A DNA stretch of 64,000 nt from Mitsuokella sp047974105 (GCF_047974105.1 NZ_JBHYRS010000006.1:62001-126000), one strand, 5' to 3'; shown: positions 42,080 to 51,196, counted from the stretch's first letter. Program-made: numbers and translations. The notes: a model not told the origin generated them from the sequence alone.

Positions 42080-42757
42080 ATGTCATTTGATACAAAAGAA
42101 GACCTCGCCCATGTCTGCGAGTCGGTCATCAACTACCAGAAGGGGCTCGAGGAAATCGAAAAATACATCGGCCGTCTCAATGAGTATGTCGCAAATCTTG
42201 ATAAGGAGCTCAAGGAGACGGATGCTGCGGGAAAGTTTGCCGCGTACGGCCAGTCTCTGGCAGAATTACAGGAGAATGCGGAGAAAGTCAAAGAGCTCAC
42301 AGAAAGCCTGCGCGACGGCGAGCGCGGAATTTTCTCGGAATCGCGTGTCATCAGCAAATTCAATTATAATGTACGCCATTTTGAAGATGCCATGAAGGCC
42401 TTCAACCAGCGCGTTGACAGCCTGAGCCAAAAGCTTTACAACAAGGACTTCAACAACGCGATTAAGGCCATGAATACCATCGCTGAGGACTCGAAGCAGT
42501 CGGCCACGTATGAATACCGCCATGTGACGAGCCACGACTACGATATCCTCATGCACGAATATGAGGAGTCACTCAAGAAATGTAAGCAAAAGGGCATCGT
42601 CACGCGCTACCTCGCGGCCATGACCGAAACACTTGTCGAAACGAAACTCAAGCGCGGGGAGTTTGAATCGCTGCAGCGGCTGACGGAAAAGATGCTGCAC
42701 AGTGACACGAAATCCCTGCAGAAATTCCTTGAAACCGTACAGAATGAGAAGGACTGA
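42080..42757 (+). CDS. Coiled-coil protein, partner of the giant helicase gene
   Basis: A 225-residue, almost wholly helical protein (LEEIEKYIGRLNEYVANLDK, AYGQSLAELQENAEKVKELT, KAFNQRVDSLSQKLYN) with no enzymatic motif and no membrane segment. It begins 95 bases after the helicase stop, on the same strand, with no terminator between, and palindrome copy 4 closes the pair, so the two genes form a unit. It resembles no family I can name; long coiled-coil partners are common in multi-gene defence and DNA-repair systems. Confidence 0.7.
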   Translation: MSFDTKEDLAHVCESVINYQKGLEEIEKYIGRLNEYVANLDKELKETDAAGKFAAYGQSLAELQENAEKVKELTESLRDGERGIFSESRVISKFNYNVRHFEDAMKAFNQRVDSLSQKLYNKDFNNAIKAMNTIAEDSKQSATYEYRHVTSHDYDILMHEYEESLKKCKQKGIVTRYLAAMTETLVETKLKRGEFESLQRLTEKMLHSDTKSLQKFLETVQNEKD

Positions 42758-42771
42758 CCGATGTAAAAAGA

Positions 42772-42799
42772 TGAAAAAGTCCAGCGCTGGACTTTTTCA
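42772..42799. repeat. Dispersed palindrome copy 4
   Basis: Core GTCCAGCGCTGGAC with A5 and T5 arms, extended by TG/CA. It closes the helicase/coiled-coil unit before the next plus-strand gene. Confidence 0.9.
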
Positions 42800-42942
42800 G
42801 TTTGTGGTGTTTGGCAGCTGCCGCTATTGACCGTTTACAAGCAAAACAAATTGTAATAAACTGAAACTGTCAAATAAGCAAGGCAGATAGACGTAAGAAA
42901 GATGATCACGATGGTGTTTTGACAATAGGATGGTTGGTTGGC

Positions 42943-45900
42943 ATGAACAGGAAGAACGAGGCATCGAGAGAAGAGGTCATGAATCTTTTCCCCGGCGGCG
43001 TGGTTTTGATCTCCAAGGATGCAGAAGAAAAGATATTAGCCGTAAATGACAAAGTCTGTACTATGTACCAGTGTGCATCAAAAGAGGAGTTCCTTGCCCT
43101 GACTGGCGGGACTTACCGCGGTATGATGAAAGCGGATGCATACGTGCCGCTGGCAGAAATGTACGCAAGGCGGGCCAAAGATGTTGAGGACGACCCGAAA
43201 CTGTATCATTTTTTAGTGCGGTCCAAGGAAGGTCATTTCCGCCGGCTCGAAGTGCTGTTATCCCCAATCGAGGATCCGCAGTATGGCCCGGTGTGGTCGC
43301 TGCATATCATGCCAAACCGCATACGCGAAGAGGCCTTGGAAACGGACCATATCACAGGCCTGATCGGACGGTATGCTTTTTACAAGAGGGCTTTGGCCGT
43401 TGCAGCCGTGGATAAGGAAAAAGGGATACTCGGACGTCATGTACCGGTTTATATCAATCTGACGAATTTTAAACTGTATAATGCCAATCATGGTCTGGAG
43501 GCAGGCGACGAGCTCCTGCGCAAGCTGGCCAAATGCCTGCGGAAGCAATTTCCTGAGACGCTCATGGCGCATCTTTCGGCGGATAATTTTGCCATGCTGG
43601 CGGAACGGGCAGATCTTGAAGAGAAATTATTGGCACTGTCTGATGATTTTCGTGCCCAAAATGATGATCCTTCGGTTGCTCTTAAAGCAGGAATTACTTT
43701 GTATGAAAATCTGGCGCTGAAAAAACAGGTCAATCCGCGTCAGAGCTTTGATGCGGCCAAGATTGCGGCCGATTCCATCAAGCAGGATGCCAGCCGCGTC
43801 TATGCCATCTACACGGAGGATATGGGGCAGCATCTTGCTGAAGCCGCTTACATTCTGCGTAATTTTGAGCAGGCCTTGCAAAAAGGCTATATCAAGGTCT
43901 TTTACCAGCCCGTCGTGCGTACGCTGACGGGAAGGCTCTGCAGCGTGGAGGCTCTGGCCCGTTGGGTAGACCCTGAGAAAGGGCTTCTGAGTCCCGGACA
44001 GTTCATCCCTGTGCTCGAAAAATCCCGTCTGATACCAAAGCTTGACTTCTATGTCATCGAGCAGGTAGCGAAACTAATCCGTTTCCAGATTGAGAATCAG
44101 CGCCCGCTCCTGCCCATCTCGGTCAATCTGTCGCGCGTGGATTTTGACAGCCTTGACCCCGTGGCTGAAGTCGAGAAAATCGTCGAGCGCTACCAGCTGC
44201 CGCGCAGCCTTCTGCGCATCGAGATTACAGAAACGACATTGGCCATGAACGGGAAAAAGCTCCGGATGGAAATCCAGCGCTTCCGCAAGGCTGGCTATGA
44301 ATGCTGGCTCGATGATTTTGGCAGCGGTTATTCCTCACTCAATGTGCTGCAGCATTTTCAGTTTGACGAAATCAAGCTCGATATGTCTTTTCAGAAGCAC
44401 TTCAATGAGGAAAGCAGAAAAATCCTTCGTTCGCTCGTGCTCATGGCCAAAAATCTCGGCATCCATACGCTGGCTGAGGGTGTGGAGACGAAGGAGCAGG
44501 CAGACTTCCTCGCTTCGATTGGCTGCGAGAAGATTCAGGGGTATTACTATGCCAAACCGCTGCCTTATGAAGCCTGCCACCGTTTCTGCTATGAACAGAA
44601 ATTGATTTCAGAAAAACCGACGGAAGCAATGGTCATGGAAAAGGCCGGTCTTATCAATGTGATGACCGATCTTCCGGTCGCTGTATTCTGGTACGATGGC
44701 AAAGATAAGGCACAAAGCCTTTGGGAAAACCGCGCCTTCAGAAAAGTTCTGTATTCTACGGTAAACTTAAAGATCCATGGGAACAGGCGGGTCATGGAGC
44801 TCACCAAAACACCGGTCCTGCGTCAGTTCAAAGAGCTTCTGGATACGTCCATCCAAACGGGGAAAGAAGAAGTCCTGACGTATGTGTATAACGGCCAGTA
44901 CATGAAAATCAAGGTGCAGATGCTTGCCGGCGGTCCCGGCATGCATACGGGCAAGGCGGAGCTCTATAATATTACATTTGACAGCTCGTTCCGCAATACA
45001 CACAGGCTCGATAAAATCTCTCATTATCTGCTGCAGGTCTATGACGGCTTTTATTTGTACCGCGGCAGCAAGGATGAAGTTGAGGTCATCAGCTCGCTTC
45101 ATGCTGTCGGCTTGACGGGAAAAAGGATTTCCCGCCGGCAGTGGATGACGCTTGAGGAGTACATCCATCCGGATGACAGACAGCGGTTCCTCTCCTGGGT
45201 CGCGCCGCGGATTCTCTACAGGCAGGCACAAAAGTCGGGCCGCTCTCTTGCCGTCGGCATGTTCCGCGTCCGCCGCGATGATGGGAATTATTACTGGCAG
45301 GAATTTGATGCACTGGCTCTTGGCCAGACTGCCGAAGGGAATATCCTGTTTTGCATCAAGGATGCGCCTATGGAACGCATTAAGGATCGGGAAAACGTGC
45401 TGCCCCATTTTCTCAAGAGCTTTGGCATTGCAGCAGCACTTCCTGTCGCAGGCGGCAGTAGAATTGACCCGTCTACGGTCTTTCATACTATTAAGAATTC
45501 ACGGGAGATCAAGTTCTTTTGGAAGGACACTGAAAGGAGATTTGTGGGGGCCAGCCGCGCCTTTCTCGATTATTACGATATTCACGATGAGGCGTCTATC
45601 CTGGGCAAGACGGATGAAGACATTGGCTGGCACGTGGATATTGAACCCTATAAAAACATCGAAGAAAAAGTCCTGCAGAATGGCATTTCTTCCTATGGGG
45701 CCTTGGGCAGATGCATCATCCGCGGCCGTCTGCATACCATTCGCGCGACAAAGGTACCACTTTATCGAGGCAATCGGATCATTGGCCTCATGGGCTATTT
45801 CGAGGACCTCGATCAGGAGGAACGTGCCTACGAAAATGACATGAAGCTCGGTTTGATTAATCGGGAAACAGGTCTTGCCGGTTTCCGCGGCATAATTTTG

Positions 45901-47646
45901 GCTGGCTTAGAGTATTATGGCAATTACGAACGGAAGCAGGAAGACTTTATCTGTATTTTGTTTCATGTTCCGAAACTCAATGAAACCGCGCAGATTTACG
46001 GTCATGAGACATATGAAGCCCTGCTGGCCAGGATCAGCCGCATGATGGAGCGGCTTTGCACGCTTGACGATGTCATCGGTTATCTTGGCAATGGGAAATA
46101 CCTGCTGTTCATGAAGTATAAAAAAGAAGCAAGGCTTGATGACCGTCTGCTGCGCCTGGCGAATAAGATTCATGGTATCCGTGAAGTCCGTGGGCATTCC
46201 ATCACGCTGTATTTGCAGTGGTCTGCGGCTTATGGCTCGGAAGCGGGCAATCTCAATGGACTCCTGCAGCTCCTTTATGAACGTCTGGACGAGGCAGAAC
46301 AGCAGCGGTACGGTCAGTCCATTTACGTGGGCGACCGCATTGCCTTTGACCGTGAAGCCTTTGATACGAGCGACCAGAATGTCATGATGAGCCGTCTTGA
46401 CAATAATGAATTGCTTTATGTCAACAAAGCAGGTCTGCGTGACCTTGGCCTGCCGGAAGACTTTGACTATCGCGGCATGACCTGCCATAAACTACTCTGC
46501 GGCCTTGATTATCCCTGCCCGGACTGCCCGCAGTCCATGCTGCGACGCGACCGCTTCTATACGCGCACATATCATAATCGGAAACTCGGGAGAGACTATC
46601 TCATCCAGCACATCCTCGTTCCGTGGCGCGGCAGGAACTGTCATCTTGAAATGGCGACGAATCTCCATCAGTATATGAAAAATGAAATTGAGAAGAACGA
46701 GATTCTCTTCAAGGAAATGGCCGTCAACGATGCCATTGAAATCGGCCTGCGCGAGGAAGATCCTTCGCTTGGCATCCAGAATATGCTGGCCCGTGTCGGC
46801 GAAATCCTCGAATGTGAAAAAGCCGATATTATTGAGGAAATGCCGGATGACACCGTCAGCAATACGTATGAATGGTGCCGTGAAGGCATTCCTTCAACGA
46901 AAGCGGAGCTGCAGCATATCCCGCGTGAGGATGTACAGTTCATTTATGACAATTTCAACACGGACCAAATCGCCATCATTGAAGACGTGGATAAGTTTCT
47001 TCATAAATACGGCAGGGCAAAACCGCATATGAAAGGACTCAAGAGTTTCATTTCCGGTCATTTGATTTTTGCCGGTCAGTCCATCGGCTATACGGAAATC
47101 GTCAATCCTTCCGAGAAAATCCTGAAGGAAGCAAGTCCGCTGCTGGCGACGCTGACACGCTTCCTGTCCATCCTGATCCGCAACCGCGACAACGTACATC
47201 GCCTGAGTCAGATGAGCTACGTTGACGTTATGACGGGCACACAGAACCGCAGAGGCTTCTTGAAATACGCGATGAACCTGCCTGCCGGCAGGCAGACGGC
47301 CTTTATTTTCGGCGACATGAACGGACTCAAGTACATCAACGACCACTATGGCCATAAGGCCGGGGATAAAGCCATCCGCATGGCGGCCAATCTCATGAAG
47401 GAAATGGTCGGCACGGGCAATGTTTTCCGCATGGGTGGGGATGAATTTCTCATGGTCATCAGCGATATGGACAAAGAACAGGCTGAAGAACTCATCCGTC
47501 ATATGAAGAACCGGTTTAAGAATTGTCATCTCAGCATGGCTTTTGGCGCGGCTGTCCAGACTACGCCAGTCCAGAATGTCGATACCATCATCACGGAAGC
47601 CGATGGCGAGATGTATAAGGACAAGAAACATCCGCGCAAGTCGTAA
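42943..47646 (+). CDS. Giant cytoplasmic PAS / EAL / GGDEF signalling protein
   Basis: A 1567-residue protein with no membrane segment. Order: PAS (about 5-130); a degenerate GGDEF (HLSADNFAML near 211); an intact EAL domain (EALARW at 336, NLSR, EITET, DDFGSG at 457, KLDMSF, AEGVET); a PAS series (about 560-980, including FWKDTERRFVGASRAFLDYY); a second degenerate GGDEF (YLGNGKYLLF near 1047); a PAS-like segment with a CPDC pair (near 1192) that could bind metal or sense redox; a GAF-like segment; and a final intact GGDEF (FRMGGDEF, near 1498). It can in principle both make and break c-di-GMP. The ATG at 42943 has only a weak ribosome site. Confidence 0.85.
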   Translation: MNRKNEASREEVMNLFPGGVVLISKDAEEKILAVNDKVCTMYQCASKEEFLALTGGTYRGMMKADAYVPLAEMYARRAKDVEDDPKLYHFLVRSKEGHFRRLEVLLSPIEDPQYGPVWSLHIMPNRIREEALETDHITGLIGRYAFYKRALAVAAVDKEKGILGRHVPVYINLTNFKLYNANHGLEAGDELLRKLAKCLRKQFPETLMAHLSADNFAMLAERADLEEKLLALSDDFRAQNDDPSVALKAGITLYENLALKKQVNPRQSFDAAKIAADSIKQDASRVYAIYTEDMGQHLAEAAYILRNFEQALQKGYIKVFYQPVVRTLTGRLCSVEALARWVDPEKGLLSPGQFIPVLEKSRLIPKLDFYVIEQVAKLIRFQIENQRPLLPISVNLSRVDFDSLDPVAEVEKIVERYQLPRSLLRIEITETTLAMNGKKLRMEIQRFRKAGYECWLDDFGSGYSSLNVLQHFQFDEIKLDMSFQKHFNEESRKILRSLVLMAKNLGIHTLAEGVETKEQADFLASIGCEKIQGYYYAKPLPYEACHRFCYEQKLISEKPTEAMVMEKAGLINVMTDLPVAVFWYDGKDKAQSLWENRAFRKVLYSTVNLKIHGNRRVMELTKTPVLRQFKELLDTSIQTGKEEVLTYVYNGQYMKIKVQMLAGGPGMHTGKAELYNITFDSSFRNTHRLDKISHYLLQVYDGFYLYRGSKDEVEVISSLHAVGLTGKRISRRQWMTLEEYIHPDDRQRFLSWVAPRILYRQAQKSGRSLAVGMFRVRRDDGNYYWQEFDALALGQTAEGNILFCIKDAPMERIKDRENVLPHFLKSFGIAAALPVAGGSRIDPSTVFHTIKNSREIKFFWKDTERRFVGASRAFLDYYDIHDEASILGKTDEDIGWHVDIEPYKNIEEKVLQNGISSYGALGRCIIRGRLHTIRATKVPLYRGNRIIGLMGYFEDLDQEERAYENDMKLGLINRETGLAGFRGIILAGLEYYGNYERKQEDFICILFHVPKLNETAQIYGHETYEALLARISRMMERLCTLDDVIGYLGNGKYLLFMKYKKEARLDDRLLRLANKIHGIREVRGHSITLYLQWSAAYGSEAGNLNGLLQLLYERLDEAEQQRYGQSIYVGDRIAFDREAFDTSDQNVMMSRLDNNELLYVNKAGLRDLGLPEDFDYRGMTCHKLLCGLDYPCPDCPQSMLRRDRFYTRTYHNRKLGRDYLIQHILVPWRGRNCHLEMATNLHQYMKNEIEKNEILFKEMAVNDAIEIGLREEDPSLGIQNMLARVGEILECEKADIIEEMPDDTVSNTYEWCREGIPSTKAELQHIPREDVQFIYDNFNTDQIAIIEDVDKFLHKYGRAKPHMKGLKSFISGHLIFAGQSIGYTEIVNPSEKILKEASPLLATLTRFLSILIRNRDNVHRLSQMSYVDVMTGTQNRRGFLKYAMNLPAGRQTAFIFGDMNGLKYINDHYGHKAGDKAIRMAANLMKEMVGTGNVFRMGGDEFLMVISDMDKEQAEELIRHMKNRFKNCHLSMAFGAAVQTTPVQNVDTIITEADGEMYKDKKHPRKS

Positions 47647-47670
47647 GGGCAAGAAAATAGCATACCAGAT

Positions 47671-47706
47671 AAAAAAAGAGAAGTCCGCGGCGGCTTCTCT
47701 TTTTTA
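47671..47706 (+). terminator. Terminator after the giant signalling gene
   Basis: AAAAAAAGAGAAG, GCCGCGG-type loop, CTTCTCTTTTTTATTT. Confidence 0.8.
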
Positions 47707-47724
47707 TTTTTTCTTTTTGACTTA

Positions 47725-47752
47725 TTGACTTTTTGACCAATATGAGTATAAT
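47725..47752 (+). promoter_or_regulatory. Promoter of the hsp20 gene
   Basis: TTGACT and TATAAT with a 16-base spacer, about 138 bases before the ATG, leaving a long structured leader. Confidence 0.65.
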
Positions 47753-47756
47753 AAGA

Positions 47757-47890
47757 ATTGTAGCGAGGATGAAGGGCCTGAGAAAAGAAAAAGCAAGGTC
47801 CAAAGTCCTCAGCACGATGAACAAATGGTTTTGATTCACCCCTGAGCAAACGCTCAGGCAGCATCGAGACGCTGAAAGGGGTTTTTGATT
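47757..47890 (+). promoter_or_regulatory. hsp20 leader, possible RNA thermometer
   Basis: The leader contains CCTGAG-CAAACG-CTCAGG (47845-47862). Its ribosome site AAAGGGGT (about 47875-47882) can pair with ACCCCT at about 47840-47845, enclosing that hairpin. Such hiding of the ribosome site upstream of a small heat-shock gene fits ROSE- or fourU-like thermometers, but the fold is only read by eye. Confidence 0.4.
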
Positions 47891-48334
47891 ATGTTTGGTT
47901 TGGTTCCATTTGTTTCCAATAACGATCTTCAGAAAGAGGACAATGTATTTGACCGCCTCATGAATGCCTTTGATGAGCCGTTCATGCAGGATTTCCATAC
48001 GCCGGATTTCAAAGTCGATGTCAAGGATAATAAGGACAGCTACGACCTCATGGCTGAGCTGCCGGGCCTGAAGAAGGAAAATATCTCCCTGACTTATGAT
48101 AATAACTACCTGACGATTGCCACGAAGAATGAGCAGTCCGATGATGAAAAAGATGAAAAGGGCAATTATGTCCGCCGCGAGCGCAGCCAGAGCAGCATGA
48201 GCCGTTCGTTCTACATCGATGATATTGATGAGACGAAATGCACGGCCGACTACAAAGACGGTGTTCTGACCGTCCATATGCCGAAGCTGACCGAGACGCG
48301 CCCAGCTGGTCATACCATTGCAATCAATGGCTAA
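47891..48334 (+). CDS. Small heat-shock protein, Hsp20/alpha-crystallin family
   Basis: A 147-residue holdase chaperone. The alpha-crystallin domain runs from about 38 (FKVDVKDNKDSYDLMAELPG) to about 137 (YKDGVLTVHMPK), with LKKENISLTYDNNYLTI and the RSFYIDDIDETKCTADY turn. A short N-terminal arm and a C-terminal AIN tail are normal. ATG 47891 follows GAAAGGGG at about 10 bases. Single gene. Confidence 0.92.
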   Translation: MFGLVPFVSNNDLQKEDNVFDRLMNAFDEPFMQDFHTPDFKVDVKDNKDSYDLMAELPGLKKENISLTYDNNYLTIATKNEQSDDEKDEKGNYVRRERSQSSMSRSFYIDDIDETKCTADYKDGVLTVHMPKLTETRPAGHTIAING

Positions 48335-48386
48335 TAGCCATTTGATTCCATAATAAACTTCCCTCAATTTTCTCTCTCTCCAATAG

Positions 48387-48428
48387 AAAGGCGGGAACCG
48401 CAATCCCCAAGCGGTTCCCGCCTTTTTT
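48387..48428. terminator. Bidirectional terminator between hsp20 and crp-like genes
   Basis: AAAGGCGGGAACCGC and GCGGTTCCCGCC with TTTTTT, a 14-bp stem between convergent genes. Confidence 0.9.
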
Positions 48429-48439
48429 ATCTCTTCTGG

Positions 48440-49120
48440 TTAATCGTGTTTCAGGAAGAAGCGCCGTCCCTCGATGCGCAGCAGGCCTTCATCCTGCATG
48501 AGGCCGAGTTCGCGCGACAGGGCGCTGCGGTTGACGCCGAGGAATTCGGCCATGGCCGTCGTCGTGAGCTTGACGAGGACGGAGCCGTCTTTTGCGTGCG
48601 GCAGACCGCCGAGGAAGATGCCGATGCGGTCGCGCAGCTTTTTCTGGCTCAGGATGCGGACCTTGTAATTCTGGTAGATATTCTGACGGGCGAGGCCGTG
48701 GATGAGGTTCATTGCGAGGTGGTACTGGATGCCCGTGAGTGCTGCTTTTTCCTGATGCATGGCCGAAAGGTCGACGAGTAGGACGATGCTGTCACGCAGG
48801 GCTTCGAGCTGAATCGGGCTGTGCGGCGGCTGCACGCAGCCAAGGGCCTCGCCGTAGAGTTTGCCTGCGTCAAAGCGGTTGATGCTGATTTTCGCGTCGT
48901 TTTCGTTGATGAAGGAGCCCTCGATGCTGCCGGAAAGGACGATGCCGGCATAGCGGAACGGCTCGTCGAGTTGCTGCAGAATTTCGTGCTTTTTTAGATG
49001 CACGGCTTTGGCGTGCAGAAAAGTCAGGGCTTCTTCGTACTGGCTGGCCGGAATCCCCATGAGCAGCGGGCAGGCCGCGAGAACTTTCTCGTATTTTTTG
49101 ATAATCTTCGTTTCTTCCAT
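48440..49120 (-). CDS. Crp/Fnr-family regulator
   Basis: A 226-residue protein with an N-terminal cyclic-nucleotide-binding-fold barrel (LKKHEILQQLDEPFRYAGIV, LSGSIEGSFINENDAKISIN) and a C-terminal winged helix (TTTAMAEFLGVNRSALSREL, LMQDEGLLRIEGRRFFLK). Fe-S cysteines of FNR are absent (only isolated Cys), and the cAMP-binding Arg pattern is not obvious, so the signal is unknown. An ATG seven codons upstream (49141) is an alternative start. Its downstream neighbour runs away from it, so targets cannot be inferred. Confidence 0.8.
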   Translation of the reverse strand: MEETKIIKKYEKVLAACPLLMGIPASQYEEALTFLHAKAVHLKKHEILQQLDEPFRYAGIVLSGSIEGSFINENDAKISINRFDAGKLYGEALGCVQPPHSPIQLEALRDSIVLLVDLSAMHQEKAALTGIQYHLAMNLIHGLARQNIYQNYKVRILSQKKLRDRIGIFLGGLPHAKDGSVLVKLTTTAMAEFLGVNRSALSRELGLMQDEGLLRIEGRRFFLKHD

Positions 49121-49325
49121 GCAAAATTCACCCTTTTTCATTTTGTTTCCCTAAAGAAATCGTATCCTTTTCTTTAAGGGAATGTCAATTCTATTTTTGT
49201 CACCATGATGACAGAAATCACAGTCAAAATAAGCTATACTATACATGTGGCAGAAAACAGCCCCTTCTTCGGCTGCCGGCAGGGCAGGATGAAGAGACTG
49301 ATGAAAATGGATGGAGGGGTTCTTT

Positions 49326-50465
49326 ATGAAATCGTTCTTTAATTTGCTCCAAAGCAAAAAAAATAAAAAATTGGCTGTAGCACTGGCCGTGGCCCTGTCG
49401 GCCGCGACATTTGCGGGCTGCTCTTTAGGCTCGTCTTCAAGCTCAAGCAGCAGTTCCTCGGGCAGTTCGTCCGCCGCACAGCAGCAGGCAGCCAATTATG
49501 ATAATCTCTCGGATGCCCGCAACACGCCGACTGTCCGCGCCGCAAAGGCCGTCGGTCCGGCTGTCGTCGGCATCACGAATAAGGCCGTGGCGCGCGACTG
49601 GTTCAACAATCCGGTACAGAGCGAGGGCGTCGGCTCGGGCGTCATCTTCAAGAATGACGGCGGCAAGAGCTACATCGTGACGAACAACCATGTCGTCAAG
49701 GGCGCCAGCGAGCTCATCGTCTCGCTCGCCGACGGCCGCAGCCTCAAGGGCACGCTCGTCGGCACGGATGAACTCACGGACCTCGCGGTCGTCAGCGTCG
49801 ACGACGGCAATCTGACGACGGCTGACTTTGGCGATTCGGACCAGATTGTCGTCGGTGAGTCCGTCATTGCCATCGGCAACCCGATGGGCCTTGAGTTCCA
49901 GGGCACGGTAACGCACGGCGTCATCAGTGCCCAGAACCGCACGCTCGGCGATGGCGATGAACGCGTCAAGCTCCTGCAGACGGATGCCGCCATCAACCCG
50001 GGCAACTCCGGCGGCGCGCTCGTCAACATGGACGGCAAGGTCATCGGCATCAACAGCGCGAAAATCGTTGCGAACGGCGTCGAGGGCATCGGCTTCGCCA
50101 TCCCGTCGAATACGGTCCAGAACATCGTCGATGCCATTATGGCCAAAGGCTATGTCGCCCGTCCGTACCTCGGCGTTTCGATCTTCGACCAGCAGACGGC
50201 AGCCCGCTACGGCTATCAGCTCAATATCAAACAGGGCATCTATATCTTCCAGGTCGTTGCAGGCAGCCCAGCTGACAAAGCCGGCCTGCAGAAGGGCGAT
50301 GTCGTCCTCAAAGTCGACGGCGCTGAAGTCAACAGCGTCAACGACATGCGCGCCAAGATTGCCGAGCATAAAGTCGGCGACACCACGACCCTGACGATTG
50401 AACGCAACGGCCGCGAAAAGACCGTCGACGTCACGCTGAAAGAAGCACCGAAGGATAATCAGTAA
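49326..50465 (+). CDS. HtrA/DegP-type serine protease, predicted lipoprotein
   Basis: A 379-residue envelope protease. The N-terminal signal ends in a lipobox-like TFAGC (Cys32), followed by an unusual Ser-rich linker (about 34-49). The trypsin-like domain has His122 (VTNNHVV), Asp152 (LTDLAV) and Ser228 (GNSGGAL). One PDZ domain follows (about 285-375, YLGVSIFDQQTA, GSPADKAGLQKGDVVLKVDG). It should degrade misfolded envelope proteins. GGAGGGG precedes the ATG. Single gene with its own terminator. Confidence 0.92.
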   Translation: MKSFFNLLQSKKNKKLAVALAVALSAATFAGCSLGSSSSSSSSSSGSSSAAQQQAANYDNLSDARNTPTVRAAKAVGPAVVGITNKAVARDWFNNPVQSEGVGSGVIFKNDGGKSYIVTNNHVVKGASELIVSLADGRSLKGTLVGTDELTDLAVVSVDDGNLTTADFGDSDQIVVGESVIAIGNPMGLEFQGTVTHGVISAQNRTLGDGDERVKLLQTDAAINPGNSGGALVNMDGKVIGINSAKIVANGVEGIGFAIPSNTVQNIVDAIMAKGYVARPYLGVSIFDQQTAARYGYQLNIKQGIYIFQVVAGSPADKAGLQKGDVVLKVDGAEVNSVNDMRAKIAEHKVGDTTTLTIERNGREKTVDVTLKEAPKDNQ

Positions 50466-50518
50466 TCCGTAAAATATAGGCTTCGCAGTCCTCACTGGAC
50501 AGGCCGAAGCATCCCGTT

Positions 50519-50562
50519 AAAAAGGCGGCTGTATGAGTTTTTTCTCATGCAGCCGCCTTTTT
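50519..50562 (+). terminator. Terminator after htrA-like gene
   Basis: AAAAAGGCGGCTG and CAGCCGCCTTTTT pair around TATGAG/CTCATG. Confidence 0.9.
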
Positions 50563-50578
50563 GTGTCGTGAATATGGC

Positions 50579-50602
50579 AAAAAGTCCAGTACTGGACTTT
50601 TT
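50579..50602. repeat. Dispersed palindrome copy 5
   Basis: Core GTCCAGTACTGGAC with A5/T5, 17 bases beyond an ordinary terminator, so it is not needed to end the htrA-like transcript. Confidence 0.9.
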
Positions 50603-50743
50603 CGATTTCTATGGAGTGATTTTTCCAATTAAATTGGAAAGAATTAGTTACTCAATAATTTATTAGTAAATTGATATTCCGCAGTTTTTCTCTTATCATG
50701 ATAGACGTTACATGGATTTGAGCAAAGGAAAGAAGGCTGCTTT

Positions 50744-51190
50744 ATGACAGAGAGAGTTTACGAGACGAAGGATTATTTGACCCTGACGAAGTTTTTCCAT
50801 GACTGCGGCATGGAGGTCGAGCCGAGTGCCGAAGTGCCCGCGGATATCCAGATGGTCAGGATGTGGCGCGTGGATGATGAAGAGGGCAATCTTCTGGCTG
50901 CCGCAACCTTGGAGATTCGCGACGGCGTTTATACGCTCGGTGACCTCGGCGTGCGTGAGGACCATCGCCGTTCGGGCTACGGACGCCGCCTGCAGCAGAT
51001 TGTCTTTGACGAGGCGCGCCGCCATGGCGTCAAAAAGCTCTGGTGCAGCGGCAAGGTGCCGAAGTACTACGAGAAAATCGGTTGGCATCTTGAGGATTGG
51101 GATAGTTCGCCAAATATCGCCCGCAACTGCACCGGCTGCAGCCGCCGCAATAAAACGTGCTTCCCGGCAATTCTGACGTATGATTTATAA
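50744..51190 (+). CDS. GNAT-family N-acetyltransferase
   Basis: A 148-residue acetyl-CoA-dependent transferase. The CoA-binding stretch is LGDLGVREDHRRSGYGRRLQ (Q/RxxGxG/A pattern), followed by QIVFDEARRHGVKKLWCSGK and YYEKIGWHLE. The C-terminus has an unusual Cys group (CTGCSRRNKTC) that could bind metal. The acceptor is unknown. A terminator follows at 51197. Confidence 0.85.
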   Translation: MTERVYETKDYLTLTKFFHDCGMEVEPSAEVPADIQMVRMWRVDDEEGNLLAAATLEIRDGVYTLGDLGVREDHRRSGYGRRLQQIVFDEARRHGVKKLWCSGKVPKYYEKIGWHLEDWDSSPNIARNCTGCSRRNKTCFPAILTYDL

Positions 51191-51196
51191 TCGGCC

